From the NCBI RefSeq assembly GCF_003576455.2, contig NZ_CP032869.1, positions 186,001 through 250,000 on the forward strand: a stretch of DNA of 64,000 nt. The letters run 5' to 3'. Position 1 is the first letter of the stretch, and every line of letters starts with the position of its first letter. This stretch comes from Mucilaginibacter celer (GTDB taxonomy: Bacteria > Bacteroidota > Bacteroidia > Sphingobacteriales > Sphingobacteriaceae). The translations under genes and the position numbers were made by a program. The notes beneath the pieces were generated by a model. That model ran no database searches. It was not told where the DNA came from and saw nothing but the letters and a program-made list of their open reading frames with translations. Of the stretch, positions 8,227-17,851 are shown one piece after another.

Positions 8227-9669
8227 ATGGAAAGCCCGGCAACCACAACAGATAACGACTTTTTATATGCGCAGATAGCGGCCCGCATAGAAAAGCAGAT
8301 TAAACAAAACCTGCTTAAACCCGGCGATAAACTGCCATCAGTTAGGATGCTAAGCCAGGAGCAGGGCATCAGCCTCAGCACAGCTTACAAAGCGTATGTC
8401 GAACTGGAAAATATGGGTTTGATAGAAGCCCGAACCAAATCGGGCTATTACGTAAAATACCTGCCGGCAAGGTTTGCCAGCGTGCCCGAAACCAAACTAC
8501 CTGTAAAAAAAGCGGGCGATGCGAGTGTGGCCGAAATGATAGCGATGGTTTACCGCCATATGTCGGAAGATAGCGTTTTGCAGTTGTCCCGCTCATCGCC
8601 GCCTTTAAGTTTGATCCCTTTGGCTAAGCTCAGCAAATCCATGCTCGAGTCGATTCGTAACAGCCCGTCGGGTAATATCACTTACGAGAACCTGCAGGGC
8701 AATATGGCTTTGCGTAAACAGGTGGCCAAAAATGCTTTTAACTGGGGCGGCAATATTACCGAAGATGATGTAGTAACCACACAAGGCTGCCTGGAAGCTT
8801 TGATATTTTGCCTTCGTGCATTAACCAAACCCGGTGATACCATAGCTATTGAAAGCCCCACCTACTTCGGCATTTTTAATGTAATGCTGAGCCTTGATCT
8901 GCGGGTGATCGAGATTCCGGTAAGTGCGGAGACCGGCCTCGACCTGGAGTATCTCGGGCATGTTATCGAAACAGAACCGATAAAAGTATGCCTCTTCGTA
9001 ACCAATTTTAGTAACCCGATAGGCGTTTGTATGCCTAATGAACGGAAGCGCCTGTTGGTGCAGATGCTGGCTAAAAAACAGATCCCGCTGATTGAGGATG
9101 ATATTTACGGCGAGATCTACTTTGGCAAAAGCCGCCCGCATACCTGTAAAAGTTATGACAAGGAGGGATTGGTGATCCTTTGCTCGTCGGTATCCAAATC
9201 CATAGCGCCGGGTTACCGGGTGGGCTGGTGTATTCCGGGGAGATTTAAGGAGCAGGTGCTGAACATTAAAATGATGCACTCCATTGCCTCGGCCACGCCC
9301 ACGCAGGCTGCCATAGGCCACTTTTTCGAAACCGGGCGGTATGATCTGCACATGAGGCACCTACGTAAGGCATTGCATACGCAATGCTTAAGGTATACAC
9401 AGGCTATTGCCCAATATTTTCCCGAAGGCACAAAAATAAGCCGCCCCGAAGGTGGTTATGCCCTTTGGGTTGAGTTGGATAAAAAGGTAAACGCATTCGA
9501 ACTTTATCAGTTGGCCATTGAACAAAATATCAGCATAGCCCCTGGTCAAATTTTCAGTATCGACGGGCGTTTTACTAATTTTATCCGCATCAGCTTCGGT
9601 TTGGCTTTTGATGATGTGGTTGAAGAAAGCTTTAAAGTACTGGGCGGTTTGATTAAAACTATTATCTAA
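8227..9669 (+). CDS. MocR-type regulator: GntR winged helix fused to class I aminotransferase domain
   Basis: An N-terminal GntR winged helix (first 75 residues, with IKQNLLKPGDKLPSVRMLSQ and SLSTAYKAYVELENMGLIE) is joined to an aminotransferase-fold domain. The domain keeps the cofactor Asp/Tyr region (LIEDDIYGEIYF) and the Schiff-base Lys in SSVSKSIAPGYRVGW. Proteins of this type sense PLP or amino acids and regulate nearby genes. I chose the ATG at 8227 (480 aa). The longer frame from a GTG at 8134 would start inside the regulatory gap shared with the GNAT gene, and TAATTTTG at 8201-8208 looks like a -7 box. The divergent GNAT gene is a natural target. Confidence 0.88.
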   Translation: MESPATTTDNDFLYAQIAARIEKQIKQNLLKPGDKLPSVRMLSQEQGISLSTAYKAYVELENMGLIEARTKSGYYVKYLPARFASVPETKLPVKKAGDASVAEMIAMVYRHMSEDSVLQLSRSSPPLSLIPLAKLSKSMLESIRNSPSGNITYENLQGNMALRKQVAKNAFNWGGNITEDDVVTTQGCLEALIFCLRALTKPGDTIAIESPTYFGIFNVMLSLDLRVIEIPVSAETGLDLEYLGHVIETEPIKVCLFVTNFSNPIGVCMPNERKRLLVQMLAKKQIPLIEDDIYGEIYFGKSRPHTCKSYDKEGLVILCSSVSKSIAPGYRVGWCIPGRFKEQVLNIKMMHSIASATPTQAAIGHFFETGRYDLHMRHLRKALHTQCLRYTQAIAQYFPEGTKISRPEGGYALWVELDKKVNAFELYQLAIEQNISIAPGQIFSIDGRFTNFIRISFGLAFDDVVEESFKVLGGLIKTII

Positions 9670-9800
9670 CTGATAGAAGTTCTTATTTTAGTGATAACAG
9701 ATATTGCTTTGAAATGACTATTTTTCGGTATATTAACACTTAACACCTTATTGCTTCGGGGCGGTGGCTGAATGTTTTATATCCTGTAACATTCTTTGTC

Positions 9801-12116
9801 ATGAAAGTTAAATTATTGTTGTTTTGCTTAGTGCTTATAACCGGTAGCGTAAAAGCGCAGTCATCGGCTTCACTATTGCAGGAAATTCAGAAAAGTAAGG
9901 CCGATACCGGCCGGGTAAAGAAATTATTGGCTTTAGGTCGCCTAATCCTGCTCAAATCGGGAGCCGGACCTAAAGAGACCGACAGTGCTTATCGGTATAT
10001 GCAGCAGGCCGATCTGCTTAGTATTAAACTAAATGATGTTAAAGGCCGCGCAAACGCCGCCCTGCTGGCCGCAATGATCAGCAACAAAAAAGGCGACCAT
10101 AAAAACGGTGCGGCGCTTGCCCAAAAAGGTTTCGATTTTTTTAAAAGTATTAATGATAAACCCGGTATGGCCGAGGCTTATATCATTATCGGCCAGCATT
10201 ATGAAAATGCCGGAGACGATATCGATAAAAAAATAGCTTACTATCAACAAGCAGTTGACATTTTTAAACAGGTTGGTTTAAAGGAAAGGGAAGCCAACAC
10301 CACTGTTGGCATAGCCGAACTGCAAACCATGCAGGGAAAATATGAGATAGCGGTTAAAAACTTACAAGTTGCACTTGCCATCTACCAATCCATCGGCTTT
10401 AAAAACCTGGAGCAATTATATGATTTGATGGGCACCTCGCTTGTTTACTTAGGCCATATTGATGAAGCATTGAAATACGAGCTAATGGCTGTCAGGCTGA
10501 TGGAGGCCAAAGGCGATCAAAGTTCATTGATGTGCACGGTGTACAACCGTTTCGCGGTATGCTATTATAGCCTGCACCGGTGGGATCAGGCCCTTATTTA
10601 TTATGGCAAGGCGCTTAAAATCGCCCGTAAATACAAGGATTCAATTTCGATGGCTGTTATTATCGGCAACGAGGTGTTATCGTATTATCGCCTTAATCAG
10701 CCGGAGAAAGCCCTGGGCAAACTTATGGAATTGAAACCGATGCTGTACCTTTTTACCGATCCGCAGGATCAGATAGAGCGTTACTACTATTATTGCCTCG
10801 TTTATACCCGGCTCAGGCAGTTTAAAATGGCCAAGGTGTACCTCGATAAAATGGAGGTGCTGAAAAAGGATGCCGGTCCGCAAATTACCGAGATACAACG
10901 GGCATACATTGGTTATTATATCGCTACGGAACAGTACAGTAAGGCTTATCCTTATTTGCAGGCCCATGAAGATTATTACCAACAGAAAAAAGTTTTGCAA
11001 TTTCTGGCTTCCAACCAGCTAAGCTGGTTTAAGGTAGATTCGGGTATGGGTAAATATCTGAGCGCCATTAAACATTACCAGCGCTACAAAATGCTTACCG
11101 ATTCGGTTTACAGAACGGCTAATGATAAGCATACTTCATTTTTGCAGATAGAGTTTGAAACCGAAAAGAAAAATGCAGAACTGCAATTGCAGGCCAAAAA
11201 TATTCAGCTGCTTAAAGATAAGGAGCAACTGCAGCGCAGCCGGGTTACGGCCGCCAAAGCAAGCCGTAATATGTTTATAGGAGGATCCGCAATGCTGCTG
11301 TTGTTGCTGGGAGTTGGCTACAACCGTTACCGCTTAAACCAGCGAAGTAACCGGCAATTAAGGGCGCATCAAAACGAGATCAACAAGCAAAACGAATCAT
11401 TACAGATGCTCAATAATAAGCAGGAAAGATTGATTGACGAAAAACAGTGGCTATTGAAAGAGGTGCATCACAGGGTAAAAAACAACCTGCAAATTGTAAT
11501 GAGTTTGCTCAGCACACAATCAGCCTATCTTGAAAATAATGCAGCACTTGAGGCCATTACCGAAAGCCAGAACCGGGTGCGGGCAATAGCACTTATTCAT
11601 CATAAATTGTATAGCACCGATGAGGTAGCCAGCATTCATATGCCATCCTATATAACCGATCTGGTGCATAACCTGGGCGATTGCTTTGATACCGCAGGAC
11701 ACCGAATCAGGTTTGAGCAACTGGTTGAACCTATTCAGCTCGATTTGACACAGGCTGTACCCTTCGGACTAATTTTGAATGAGGCAGTAACCAATGCCAT
11801 CAAATATGCTTTTGACAGCGACGGCGGCCAGATTGTGATTGCCCTGCAACTGGTGGGGCAAAATGATGTGATGCTCACCATTGCCGATAACGGCCGGGGC
11901 CTGCCCGCCGATTTTGATTTGAAAAGCGCCAGCTCATTGGGCATGGAAATGATGAAAGCCCTTAGCAAGCAGTTAAGGGGTACCTTTAAAGTACAAAACA
12001 ATGGCGGTGTTACTGTTACTGTAGAGTTTGAAATTGAAAGCGTGAGGTACAACACCGAGGCCAAAAACGCTTATGAAAAGGGCGAACCTAATATCAGCTC
12101 CTGTGCCGGCTGCTAA
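9801..12116 (+). CDS. TPR-containing sensor histidine kinase, HisKA_2 type
   Basis: The 771-aa protein has a signal peptide (1-19, ending VKAQS), a periplasmic part built of tetratricopeptide repeats (about 80-400), a coiled segment, one membrane helix (about 487-508, FIGGSAMLLLLLGVGY), another coiled coil, and a kinase core. The core has the HisKA_2 signature EVHHRVKNNLQIVMSLL (His 556/557; the second is the expected phosphorylation site), the N box NEAVTNAIKYAF and the G box IADNGRGLP. Such kinases often pair with a distant response regulator; none directly follows. The last four bases overlap the convergent DUF1801 gene. Confidence 0.92.
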   Translation: MKVKLLLFCLVLITGSVKAQSSASLLQEIQKSKADTGRVKKLLALGRLILLKSGAGPKETDSAYRYMQQADLLSIKLNDVKGRANAALLAAMISNKKGDHKNGAALAQKGFDFFKSINDKPGMAEAYIIIGQHYENAGDDIDKKIAYYQQAVDIFKQVGLKEREANTTVGIAELQTMQGKYEIAVKNLQVALAIYQSIGFKNLEQLYDLMGTSLVYLGHIDEALKYELMAVRLMEAKGDQSSLMCTVYNRFAVCYYSLHRWDQALIYYGKALKIARKYKDSISMAVIIGNEVLSYYRLNQPEKALGKLMELKPMLYLFTDPQDQIERYYYYCLVYTRLRQFKMAKVYLDKMEVLKKDAGPQITEIQRAYIGYYIATEQYSKAYPYLQAHEDYYQQKKVLQFLASNQLSWFKVDSGMGKYLSAIKHYQRYKMLTDSVYRTANDKHTSFLQIEFETEKKNAELQLQAKNIQLLKDKEQLQRSRVTAAKASRNMFIGGSAMLLLLLGVGYNRYRLNQRSNRQLRAHQNEINKQNESLQMLNNKQERLIDEKQWLLKEVHHRVKNNLQIVMSLLSTQSAYLENNAALEAITESQNRVRAIALIHHKLYSTDEVASIHMPSYITDLVHNLGDCFDTAGHRIRFEQLVEPIQLDLTQAVPFGLILNEAVTNAIKYAFDSDGGQIVIALQLVGQNDVMLTIADNGRGLPADFDLKSASSLGMEMMKALSKQLRGTFKVQNNGGVTVTVEFEIESVRYNTEAKNAYEKGEPNISSCAGC

Positions 12117-12535
12117 ACGCCATGAATCACTTTTGAATGTGCGAACGAATTGCTGAGCATCAGTTTAAGCACCTCCGTATCAACATCGGTAAGTTTTTTA
12201 ATGTGTGTGCAGCCGCCGCTTTGTTTGTGTTTTCCCAGTTTTTGCAATAGTTGTTCTTTACCTTCAAAAGCCGAAAGGTAAAGCGTTAACGAACTTTTAC
12301 GCGGCGAAAACGCAATAAGCGGCGCATCGCCCTCGCGGCCGCTCTCGTATTTGTAATGATAACTGCCAAAACCAACAATGGCTGGCCCCCACATTTTGGC
12401 CGGGAGGCCTGTTGCTTCGCCTAATAAATCTACAAGTATAAAACTGTCGGCCCGTTGGGTTTCATCCGTAACGGTATTGATAAAACCGGCTACGCTGGCT
12501 TCGTTTTCGGTGGTTTTGTTGGTGTTTTTGGCCAT
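12113..12535 (-). CDS. DUF1801 domain-containing protein
   Basis: The 140-aa protein shows the DUF1801 pattern: a GEATGLPAKMWGPAIVGFGSYHYKYESG segment read in two parts here (near 45-72), then IAFSPRKSSLTLYLS, and a C-terminal LKLMLSNSF. The domain is a small YdhG/YdeI-like fold; some relatives bind iron or act in stress. It is probably cytoplasmic. Its stop overlaps the end of the kinase gene by 4 bp in convergent orientation, so transcription from one may interfere with the other. Biochemical role unknown. Confidence 0.85.
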   Translation of the reverse strand: MAKNTNKTTENEASVAGFINTVTDETQRADSFILVDLLGEATGLPAKMWGPAIVGFGSYHYKYESGREGDAPLIAFSPRKSSLTLYLSAFEGKEQLLQKLGKHKQSGGCTHIKKLTDVDTEVLKLMLSNSFAHSKVIHGV

Positions 12536-12611
12536 TTTTTTGGAGCTAAATGCTGAAAGCGTAAGGCTTAAAGCAGGTGTTGGGTTGATGATATATTGCT
12601 ACATAAATATA

Positions 12612-13352
12612 TCACGAAAATTTGATCTTATCCCAAAGTTTATTGGTTACAACCTGTTGTATCACCTGCTCGCGGTAATTACGGCTGATGGGGATGCGGT
12701 GCTCGCCGATAAAAATTTCGTTGCCCTCAATGCCGTCAATTTTTCCGGTAGATACGATGTATGATTTGTGTACGCGGATAAACAGCTTGCCATCCAGGTT
12801 TTGCTCAAGGCTTTTGAGGTTGAGCAAAGTCATGTACTTGCCTTTGGTGGTAAAAATGGTGACGTAGTTTTGCATGCCCTCTACGTACAAAATCTCATCA
12901 AAATAGATTTTTTCGTACTTATTACCGCATTTAATAAAGAAATATCCCTCGTCGGTTTCAGTTTTTTGCGCGCCAGGTTGGGCCGAATTATTAAGCAATC
13001 GATGATAATCCCGCGCTTTGTTAGCCGATTTAAAAAAGCGATCGAAGGTAATAGGTTTCAGCAGGTAATCGAGCACGTTAAGCTGAAAACCTTCCAGGGC
13101 ATAGCTGGGGTAGGCTGTGGTGATGATCACCATGGGCGGTTTCGGGAAGATTTTCAGAAAATCGATCCCGTTCATTTTGGGCATCTGGATATCGAGGAAA
13201 ATCAGGTCGATTGCTTGCTCATCAAGCAGTTTAATCAGTTGCAACGGGTTTTCGCAGGTACCGCCGAGGTTCAGGAAATCAACCTCGCGTACGTAGCTGG
13301 CTAAACCCTCGCGGGCTAATGGCTCATCATCAATTATTACACAGTTCATCAT
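12612..13352 (-). CDS. LytTR family response regulator
   Basis: The 246-aa protein has a receiver domain (1-120) with the acidic pair in IIDDEP, the phospho-acceptor Asp in IDLIFLDIQMP and the late Lys in LLKPI. This is followed by a LytTR DNA-binding domain (about 140-240; YVEGMQNYVTIFTTKGKY, RVHKSYIV). It starts 3 bases after the stop of the LytS-type kinase gene, so the two form one operon and almost surely a two-component pair. Its target genes are not identified in the window. Confidence 0.93.
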   Translation of the reverse strand: MMNCVIIDDEPLAREGLASYVREVDFLNLGGTCENPLQLIKLLDEQAIDLIFLDIQMPKMNGIDFLKIFPKPPMVIITTAYPSYALEGFQLNVLDYLLKPITFDRFFKSANKARDYHRLLNNSAQPGAQKTETDEGYFFIKCGNKYEKIYFDEILYVEGMQNYVTIFTTKGKYMTLLNLKSLEQNLDGKLFIRVHKSYIVSTGKIDGIEGNEIFIGEHRIPISRNYREQVIQQVVTNKLWDKIKFS

Positions 13353-13355
13353 AGG

Positions 13356-14477
13356 TTAAGCCATTTGCAGGGTTGTTACCGGTTGTTGGAGCAAAGCCAA
13401 AGTTAATTGCAGGTGTATCCCGAAACGGTTTTCGCCGGGTGTTATTTTAAGTTGATGCTGTTGTGGGTAGATCAGATCGAGGCGGCGTTTAACATTATTG
13501 AGGCCGATACCGCCGTAGTTCAACGTTTCTGCCGGGGTTTCCGGCGATGTGCTGTTGGCAACATGCAAATCCAGCCGGTTATCTTTAACACTTAATTTGA
13601 TGCCTATCCAGTTGGGGCTGTCGGTTTCTTTGGATACATGTTTAAAGGCATTCTCTACAAAAGTCATCAATATAAAAGGGGCAATGCCAAGGTTATCGGT
13701 CAGGTGATCATCCGCCTCGAAAGTAACATGCACATTATTGTTTTGGCGAAGTCGTTCCAGTTCGATAAAGTTTTCAAGGTAGCTGATCTCTTTGCCGAGG
13801 GGGATCTGCTGATCGTTACATTCATAAAGCTGGTATCGCAGCAACTCCGAAAACTTGGCCAGCGATGCCGAAGCCATATCCGGGTTTTTATGGATGAGAA
13901 AAAATATCGAATTGATGCTATTGAATAAAAAATGCGGATTAAACTGGTATTTCAGAAATTTAAGTTCGGTTTCCAGTTTTTCATTTTCAAGCAACTGTTG
14001 CCGGTGCTGTGTTTGCAGCCAGGTTTTGGTAAGCTTAATGCTCATGGCCAAAGTAGTACTGGCCAGGGTAGAGGGGAGCGAGTTATTGTAAAACGAAGCG
14101 AAATTACTAACGCCATACATTTTTTGCACCGTACACCCCGCGAAGAATGAGCCAAGATAATACCCGCAGTTAATAAGTGATGAAGCGCAGATCAGCGTTA
14201 ACGAGAGGTAGATCACATACCGCGCGAGGCTGCCCTTTTTCATATACTTCGGCATCAGGTAGTACAGGTTAAAATAAACCGCGAAGGCCTGGAAAACCAC
14301 ATAGCCGAACATCTTAACCGTATAAGCCGAAAAAAACATGGATTTTGCCGCAACTACCGGGTTGGCTACCGCTATGGTAAACCAAAAATAATGGTACACA
14401 CACCAAAATGGTATATGGTATAGCTTGTATTTAAACAGCCAGTTTTGGTTTAATGTATCTACAGATAGTGTGTTCAT
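13356..14477 (-). CDS. LytS/YehU-type sensor histidine kinase (His_kinase PF06580)
   Basis: From the ATG at 14477 the product is 373 aa. Four to five membrane helices occupy roughly 10-155. Then comes the PF06580 motif FLKYQFNPHFLFNSINSIFF with the phospho-His in NPHFLF, and an ATPase part with ENAFKHV (N box) and GGIGLNNVKRRLDLIY (G box). A longer frame begins at 14510, but its extra residues MTWWRW fall in the arm of the palindromic repeat at 14505-14586, so I prefer 14477. It is followed directly by its LytTR partner. Confidence 0.92.
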   Translation of the reverse strand: MNTLSVDTLNQNWLFKYKLYHIPFWCVYHYFWFTIAVANPVVAAKSMFFSAYTVKMFGYVVFQAFAVYFNLYYLMPKYMKKGSLARYVIYLSLTLICASSLINCGYYLGSFFAGCTVQKMYGVSNFASFYNNSLPSTLASTTLAMSIKLTKTWLQTQHRQQLLENEKLETELKFLKYQFNPHFLFNSINSIFFLIHKNPDMASASLAKFSELLRYQLYECNDQQIPLGKEISYLENFIELERLRQNNNVHVTFEADDHLTDNLGIAPFILMTFVENAFKHVSKETDSPNWIGIKLSVKDNRLDLHVANSTSPETPAETLNYGGIGLNNVKRRLDLIYPQQHQLKITPGENRFGIHLQLTLALLQQPVTTLQMA

Positions 14478-14504
14478 TGGTTTGGTTTTTAACCACCTCC
14501 ACCA

Positions 14505-14586
14505 CGTCATTGCGAGGAACGAAGCAATCCCCGATTTGCAAAGCGGCCCTGCATAGTTCGCGATTGCTTCGTGCCTCGCAACGACG
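14505..14586. repeat. Palindromic GTCATTGCGAGG repeat (copy 2)
   Basis: The left arm CGTCATTGCGAGGAACGAAG (continuing CAATC) and the right arm, which begins GATTGCTTCGTGCC and ends CGCAACGACG, form a long hairpin with a loop containing CGGCCCTGCATAGTTCGC. It is the same family as 7564-7654. It lies in the 380-bp gap between the kinase gene and the outer-membrane receptor; the rest of this gap (14587-14857) shows no gene or clear promoter match. Confidence 0.88.
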
Positions 14587-14857
14587 GTTGTTAATGAAGA
14601 TTTTTCAACAACATACTCTAAGATACGTCAATATCACTCATTTACATCTACTGTTATACCAATCACCCTAAATAATTGACCAAATGCGACTCTCAAAGTA
14701 CAAGCTGCAAAACGATCAATATAACAGGTAATCACGCTGATTTAGCCCAATTTCCTGCATCTCATCAATAATCCCCACCCGCTTATCACACAGGTTTTTC
14801 AGGTTGATAAACCCGCTTTTTATTTGCCTCAACGGTAATTAAAACGCCGGTAAGCTT

Positions 14858-17320
14858 ATGAAAACGTTATGCATCAGTATGCTGTTGATATGCCTGTTAC
14901 AAACGGCAAAAGCACAAATATCAGGCAAGGTAACCACCGCCACGGGCCAGCCTTTGGGCTATGTAACCACCGCGCTTATTAAAGCCGCCGATTCATCATC
15001 GGTAAAAAGTATGCTCACTACCGAGCAGGGCGCATATCTTTTTAACAATATTCAGCCCGGTAATTACCGGCTTAAATTAAGCAGCGTAGGCTACCAAACC
15101 TGGTTTTCGGCTCCGTTTAAGGTTAATGCCAATAGCGGGGCTAAATCCCTTGCCGTTATAGTAATGAGGGAAGATACCCGCCAACTGGGCGAGGTTGTCG
15201 TAAAAGCAAGCAAGCCACTGTACCAACAACGGGCCGATGGCCTGGTAGTAAATGTAGAAAGCAGCCTGCTTACCAAAGGCAGCACCGCTTTGCAGGTATT
15301 GGAGCGCTCGCCGGGTGTGATTATTGATCACCGGGATAACGGGATTTCGTTGAATGGTAAAAGCGGGGCTACCATCATGATTAACGGTAAACTGGTGCGG
15401 ATGCCGCCATCGCAAATAACAGCGTTGCTTAACGGTACCAGCGCCGATAATATTGAAAAGGTAGAGCTACTCAGCACCCCGCCCGCCGGATACGATGCCG
15501 AAGGCAGCGCCGGGATCATCAATATTGTGATGAAAAAGAGCCGGAAGCAGGGCACCAATGGCTCATACACCCTAACGGGAGGCTACGGCCAGGGCGAAAA
15601 GGCCACCGCCAGCCTCAACCTCAACAGCAATACCAAAAACGTTAACCTGTACGGCTCATACATTTTTTCGCACGACAGAACTTATACCGACCTCTTCATT
15701 ACCGGCAGCCAGAATATGCCTTACATAGGCGGCAATACCGAAACCGCGTTTTATACCAAAACCAAACGCATTAGCAATAACCACAATGCCACCTTGGGGG
15801 CCGATATAAAGCTTGATGATAAAACTACCCTGAGCGGCAGCGTACTGTATAACAACAGCACTTCGCCTAATTATACCTACAGCCATGCCGATTATACCAT
15901 CCTGCCCGATTCCCTGTTGATTTATACCGGCAACATTAATGGTACGGATAAATGGAATAGCGTAATAAGCTCGGCAGGGTTGGAGCGCGTATTAAAGCAG
16001 GGGGAGAAGTTAAGTTTTGATGCCGATTATATCCGCTACAGCAACAACAGCCCCAAAACGGTGCAGAGCTCATTTATTAACAAGCACGGCGAGCAGGTTT
16101 ATGCCAATAACTCGGTAAGTGCCGAAAATCAGCGTGGTTTTGCCAATACTACCATCAATGTAGGTGTGATCAAAGCCGATTACAGCAACCAGTTATCGGA
16201 AGCTTTGAAACTGGAAACAGGAGTAAAAGGTACGCGCACAGGCAGTTCGAGCGCATCGGGCATCGAAAGTTTTGAGAATGGGGGATGGGTACGCAATATG
16301 CAAACTTCGGCCAATATTTATATGAAGGAGGAGATAGGCGCGGCCTACCTGTCGCTCAACTGGCAGGCGAATAAAGCCTTGAGTGTTAATGCCGGAGCAC
16401 GTTACGAATACTCGTACACCAATATGGACGATCCTAAAACAGGCAATAATATCGTTAACCGCAAGCTGGGTAAACTGTTCCCAACCTTGCTGTTAACCAA
16501 TAAAATAGGCGAACAATCAGAACTGCAATTATCCTATACCAAACGCATAGCCCGGCCAACTTATGATGACCTGGCCTCGTACTTTGCCTACAGCGACCCG
16601 ACCGCGGTTTATACCGGAAACCCCTTCCTGCAACCAACCATCACCAACAATATTAAACTGGGCTATACCAACCGCGATTACAGCTTTTCGTTACTGTACA
16701 GCCATGATGAAAACGCCATTTCCCGTTACCAGCTTACCGAAAATGCAACGCACGATATTTTGTTTATCTCGCCCCAAAATCTGCCTTATCAGCGCTACCT
16801 CACCTTCCAGGCCAACCTGCCCTTTAAGGCTGCCAACTGGTGGGATATGACATACAGCTTTACCGGCGGTTTGCGGCAGTTTAAAGAAACCTACACCGCA
16901 TCGCCGCTTACCAAATCATACTTTGCCTATTCGTTTAATTTTAACCAAACGTTTAAGCTGCCTAAGGATTTTTCGGCAGAGGTTTCGGGCGTGTATAACT
17001 CGCTGTTTTACAACGGTACCACCCGGATAGATGGTTTTAGTACGATTAACGCTGGTATTAAAAAAGAATTGAAAAACAGGGGGAGTCTGCAACTCTCGGT
17101 GGCGGACGTATTCAGTACCCTGCAAATTCATCCCCGTTACGGTACCCTCACCCGCGAAGCTTTTGATATTAAAAGCCATGTCATAGTCAATACCGAATCG
17201 CGGCGTTTCCCGATCATCAAACTGAGTTATACCCGTTCGTTTGGAGGTTCGGGCTCATCAGCCAAAAATAAATCAACAAAGAGCACTACCGATGAGAGTG
17301 AAAGGATCAGGAATAACTAA
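14858..17320 (+). CDS. Outer membrane beta-barrel receptor with carboxypeptidase-like N-terminal domain (OMP_b-brl_3 type)
   Basis: The 820-aa protein has a signal peptide (1-20, LLQTAKAQ), a carboxypeptidase D regulatory-like beta domain (about 22-105), a TonB plug-like domain (about 110-235, with LVVNVESSLLTKGSTALQVL and INGKSGATIMINGKLV), and a long beta barrel to the C-terminus. It resembles the PF14905 family rather than SusC: it is shorter and has no SusD partner. It lies in the outer membrane. The ligand is unknown. It is followed by a terminator hairpin, so it is transcribed apart from the SusC operon. Confidence 0.88.
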   Translation: MKTLCISMLLICLLQTAKAQISGKVTTATGQPLGYVTTALIKAADSSSVKSMLTTEQGAYLFNNIQPGNYRLKLSSVGYQTWFSAPFKVNANSGAKSLAVIVMREDTRQLGEVVVKASKPLYQQRADGLVVNVESSLLTKGSTALQVLERSPGVIIDHRDNGISLNGKSGATIMINGKLVRMPPSQITALLNGTSADNIEKVELLSTPPAGYDAEGSAGIINIVMKKSRKQGTNGSYTLTGGYGQGEKATASLNLNSNTKNVNLYGSYIFSHDRTYTDLFITGSQNMPYIGGNTETAFYTKTKRISNNHNATLGADIKLDDKTTLSGSVLYNNSTSPNYTYSHADYTILPDSLLIYTGNINGTDKWNSVISSAGLERVLKQGEKLSFDADYIRYSNNSPKTVQSSFINKHGEQVYANNSVSAENQRGFANTTINVGVIKADYSNQLSEALKLETGVKGTRTGSSSASGIESFENGGWVRNMQTSANIYMKEEIGAAYLSLNWQANKALSVNAGARYEYSYTNMDDPKTGNNIVNRKLGKLFPTLLLTNKIGEQSELQLSYTKRIARPTYDDLASYFAYSDPTAVYTGNPFLQPTITNNIKLGYTNRDYSFSLLYSHDENAISRYQLTENATHDILFISPQNLPYQRYLTFQANLPFKAANWWDMTYSFTGGLRQFKETYTASPLTKSYFAYSFNFNQTFKLPKDFSAEVSGVYNSLFYNGTTRIDGFSTINAGIKKELKNRGSLQLSVADVFSTLQIHPRYGTLTREAFDIKSHVIVNTESRRFPIIKLSYTRSFGGSGSSAKNKSTKSTTDESERIRNN

Positions 17321-17364
17321 AAGGTTTTTGCAAGGTTAAAAAAAGCATTATTGTTCATTGATAA

Positions 17365-17395
17365 AGTGGCCGCATAGGGGGCCGCTTTTTGTTTT
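17365..17395 (+). terminator. Rho-independent terminator after the barrel receptor gene
   Basis: AGTGGCC and GGCCGCT can pair around a short loop (17365-17386) and are followed by TTTTTGTTTTT. It ends the transcript of the gene stopping at 17320. Confidence 0.75.
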
Positions 17396-17482
17396 TGGGG
17401 CGATTTGATATGCTTAAACAGGATTGCTTGCTGTGTTTAACTGTTTGATGCACAGCTAAGCAGTTTATGGGTTATGGTAATA
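17396..17482. other. Gap before the SusC promoter; no gene seen
   Basis: The 530-bp gap 17321-17851 holds the terminator at 17365, the operator and promoter at 17483-17554, and then a predicted leader of about 300 bases to the SusC start. A 61-codon open frame at 17499-17684 starts upstream of the predicted transcription start and is not believed to be a gene. Confidence 0.5.
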
Positions 17483-17554
17483 TTATCCATCTTTTTATAT
17501 GTTTTATCCATTTGAAAATTTGCCGCACCCGTATACATTTACAAAACCAATTAA
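17483..17554 (+). promoter_or_regulatory. Predicted AraC-type operator and promoter of the SusC/SusD operon
   Basis: TTATCCAT occurs at 17483-17490 and again at 17504-17511, a 21-bp period. After exactly 22 bp comes TACATTTA (17534-17541), one base off the Bacteroidota -7 box TAnnTTTG. CAAAACCAATTAA follows at 17542-17554, where transcription would begin. The same arrangement is at 27753-27825, in front of the epimerase/GH97/GH36 operon, with 27 of 34 bases the same through the half-sites. A likely binder is the AraC/cupin protein encoded at 26773-27669. The leader to the SusC start would be about 300 nt. Confidence 0.7.
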
Positions 17555-17851
17555 TAAAATCAAGAACCCAAGTAATGAAAAAGATTATCTACTCCCTTCA
17601 AACGGCGAAACTGTCGTTGATTCAATTAAATTCCACGTAAATCAGATAAGCTTATCGGTAGGTTGCACTGCCGCAACCAAATGATATTATTAGCTATTAT
17701 TTAATGCCCCGTCATTATTGCCAGTTCGGGTTTTAACTACCGGTTAAAATTGAGGCGATGTGATCATGTTATGGGCTTTAAGTGCTAATTGCTACTCATG
17801 TATGTACAAATTTACAAGCCAACCCTAAATAACTAATATGAACCCAACTTT

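Noticed and set aside
14478..14510. N-terminal extension of the LytS-type kinase (MTWWRW)
   Set aside because: It falls in the arm of a palindromic intergenic repeat; the ATG at 14477 is a better start.
17499..17684. 61-codon open frame between the operator and SusC
   Set aside because: It starts in the operator, upstream of the predicted transcription start; the composition is not protein-like and no ribosome binding site is seen.
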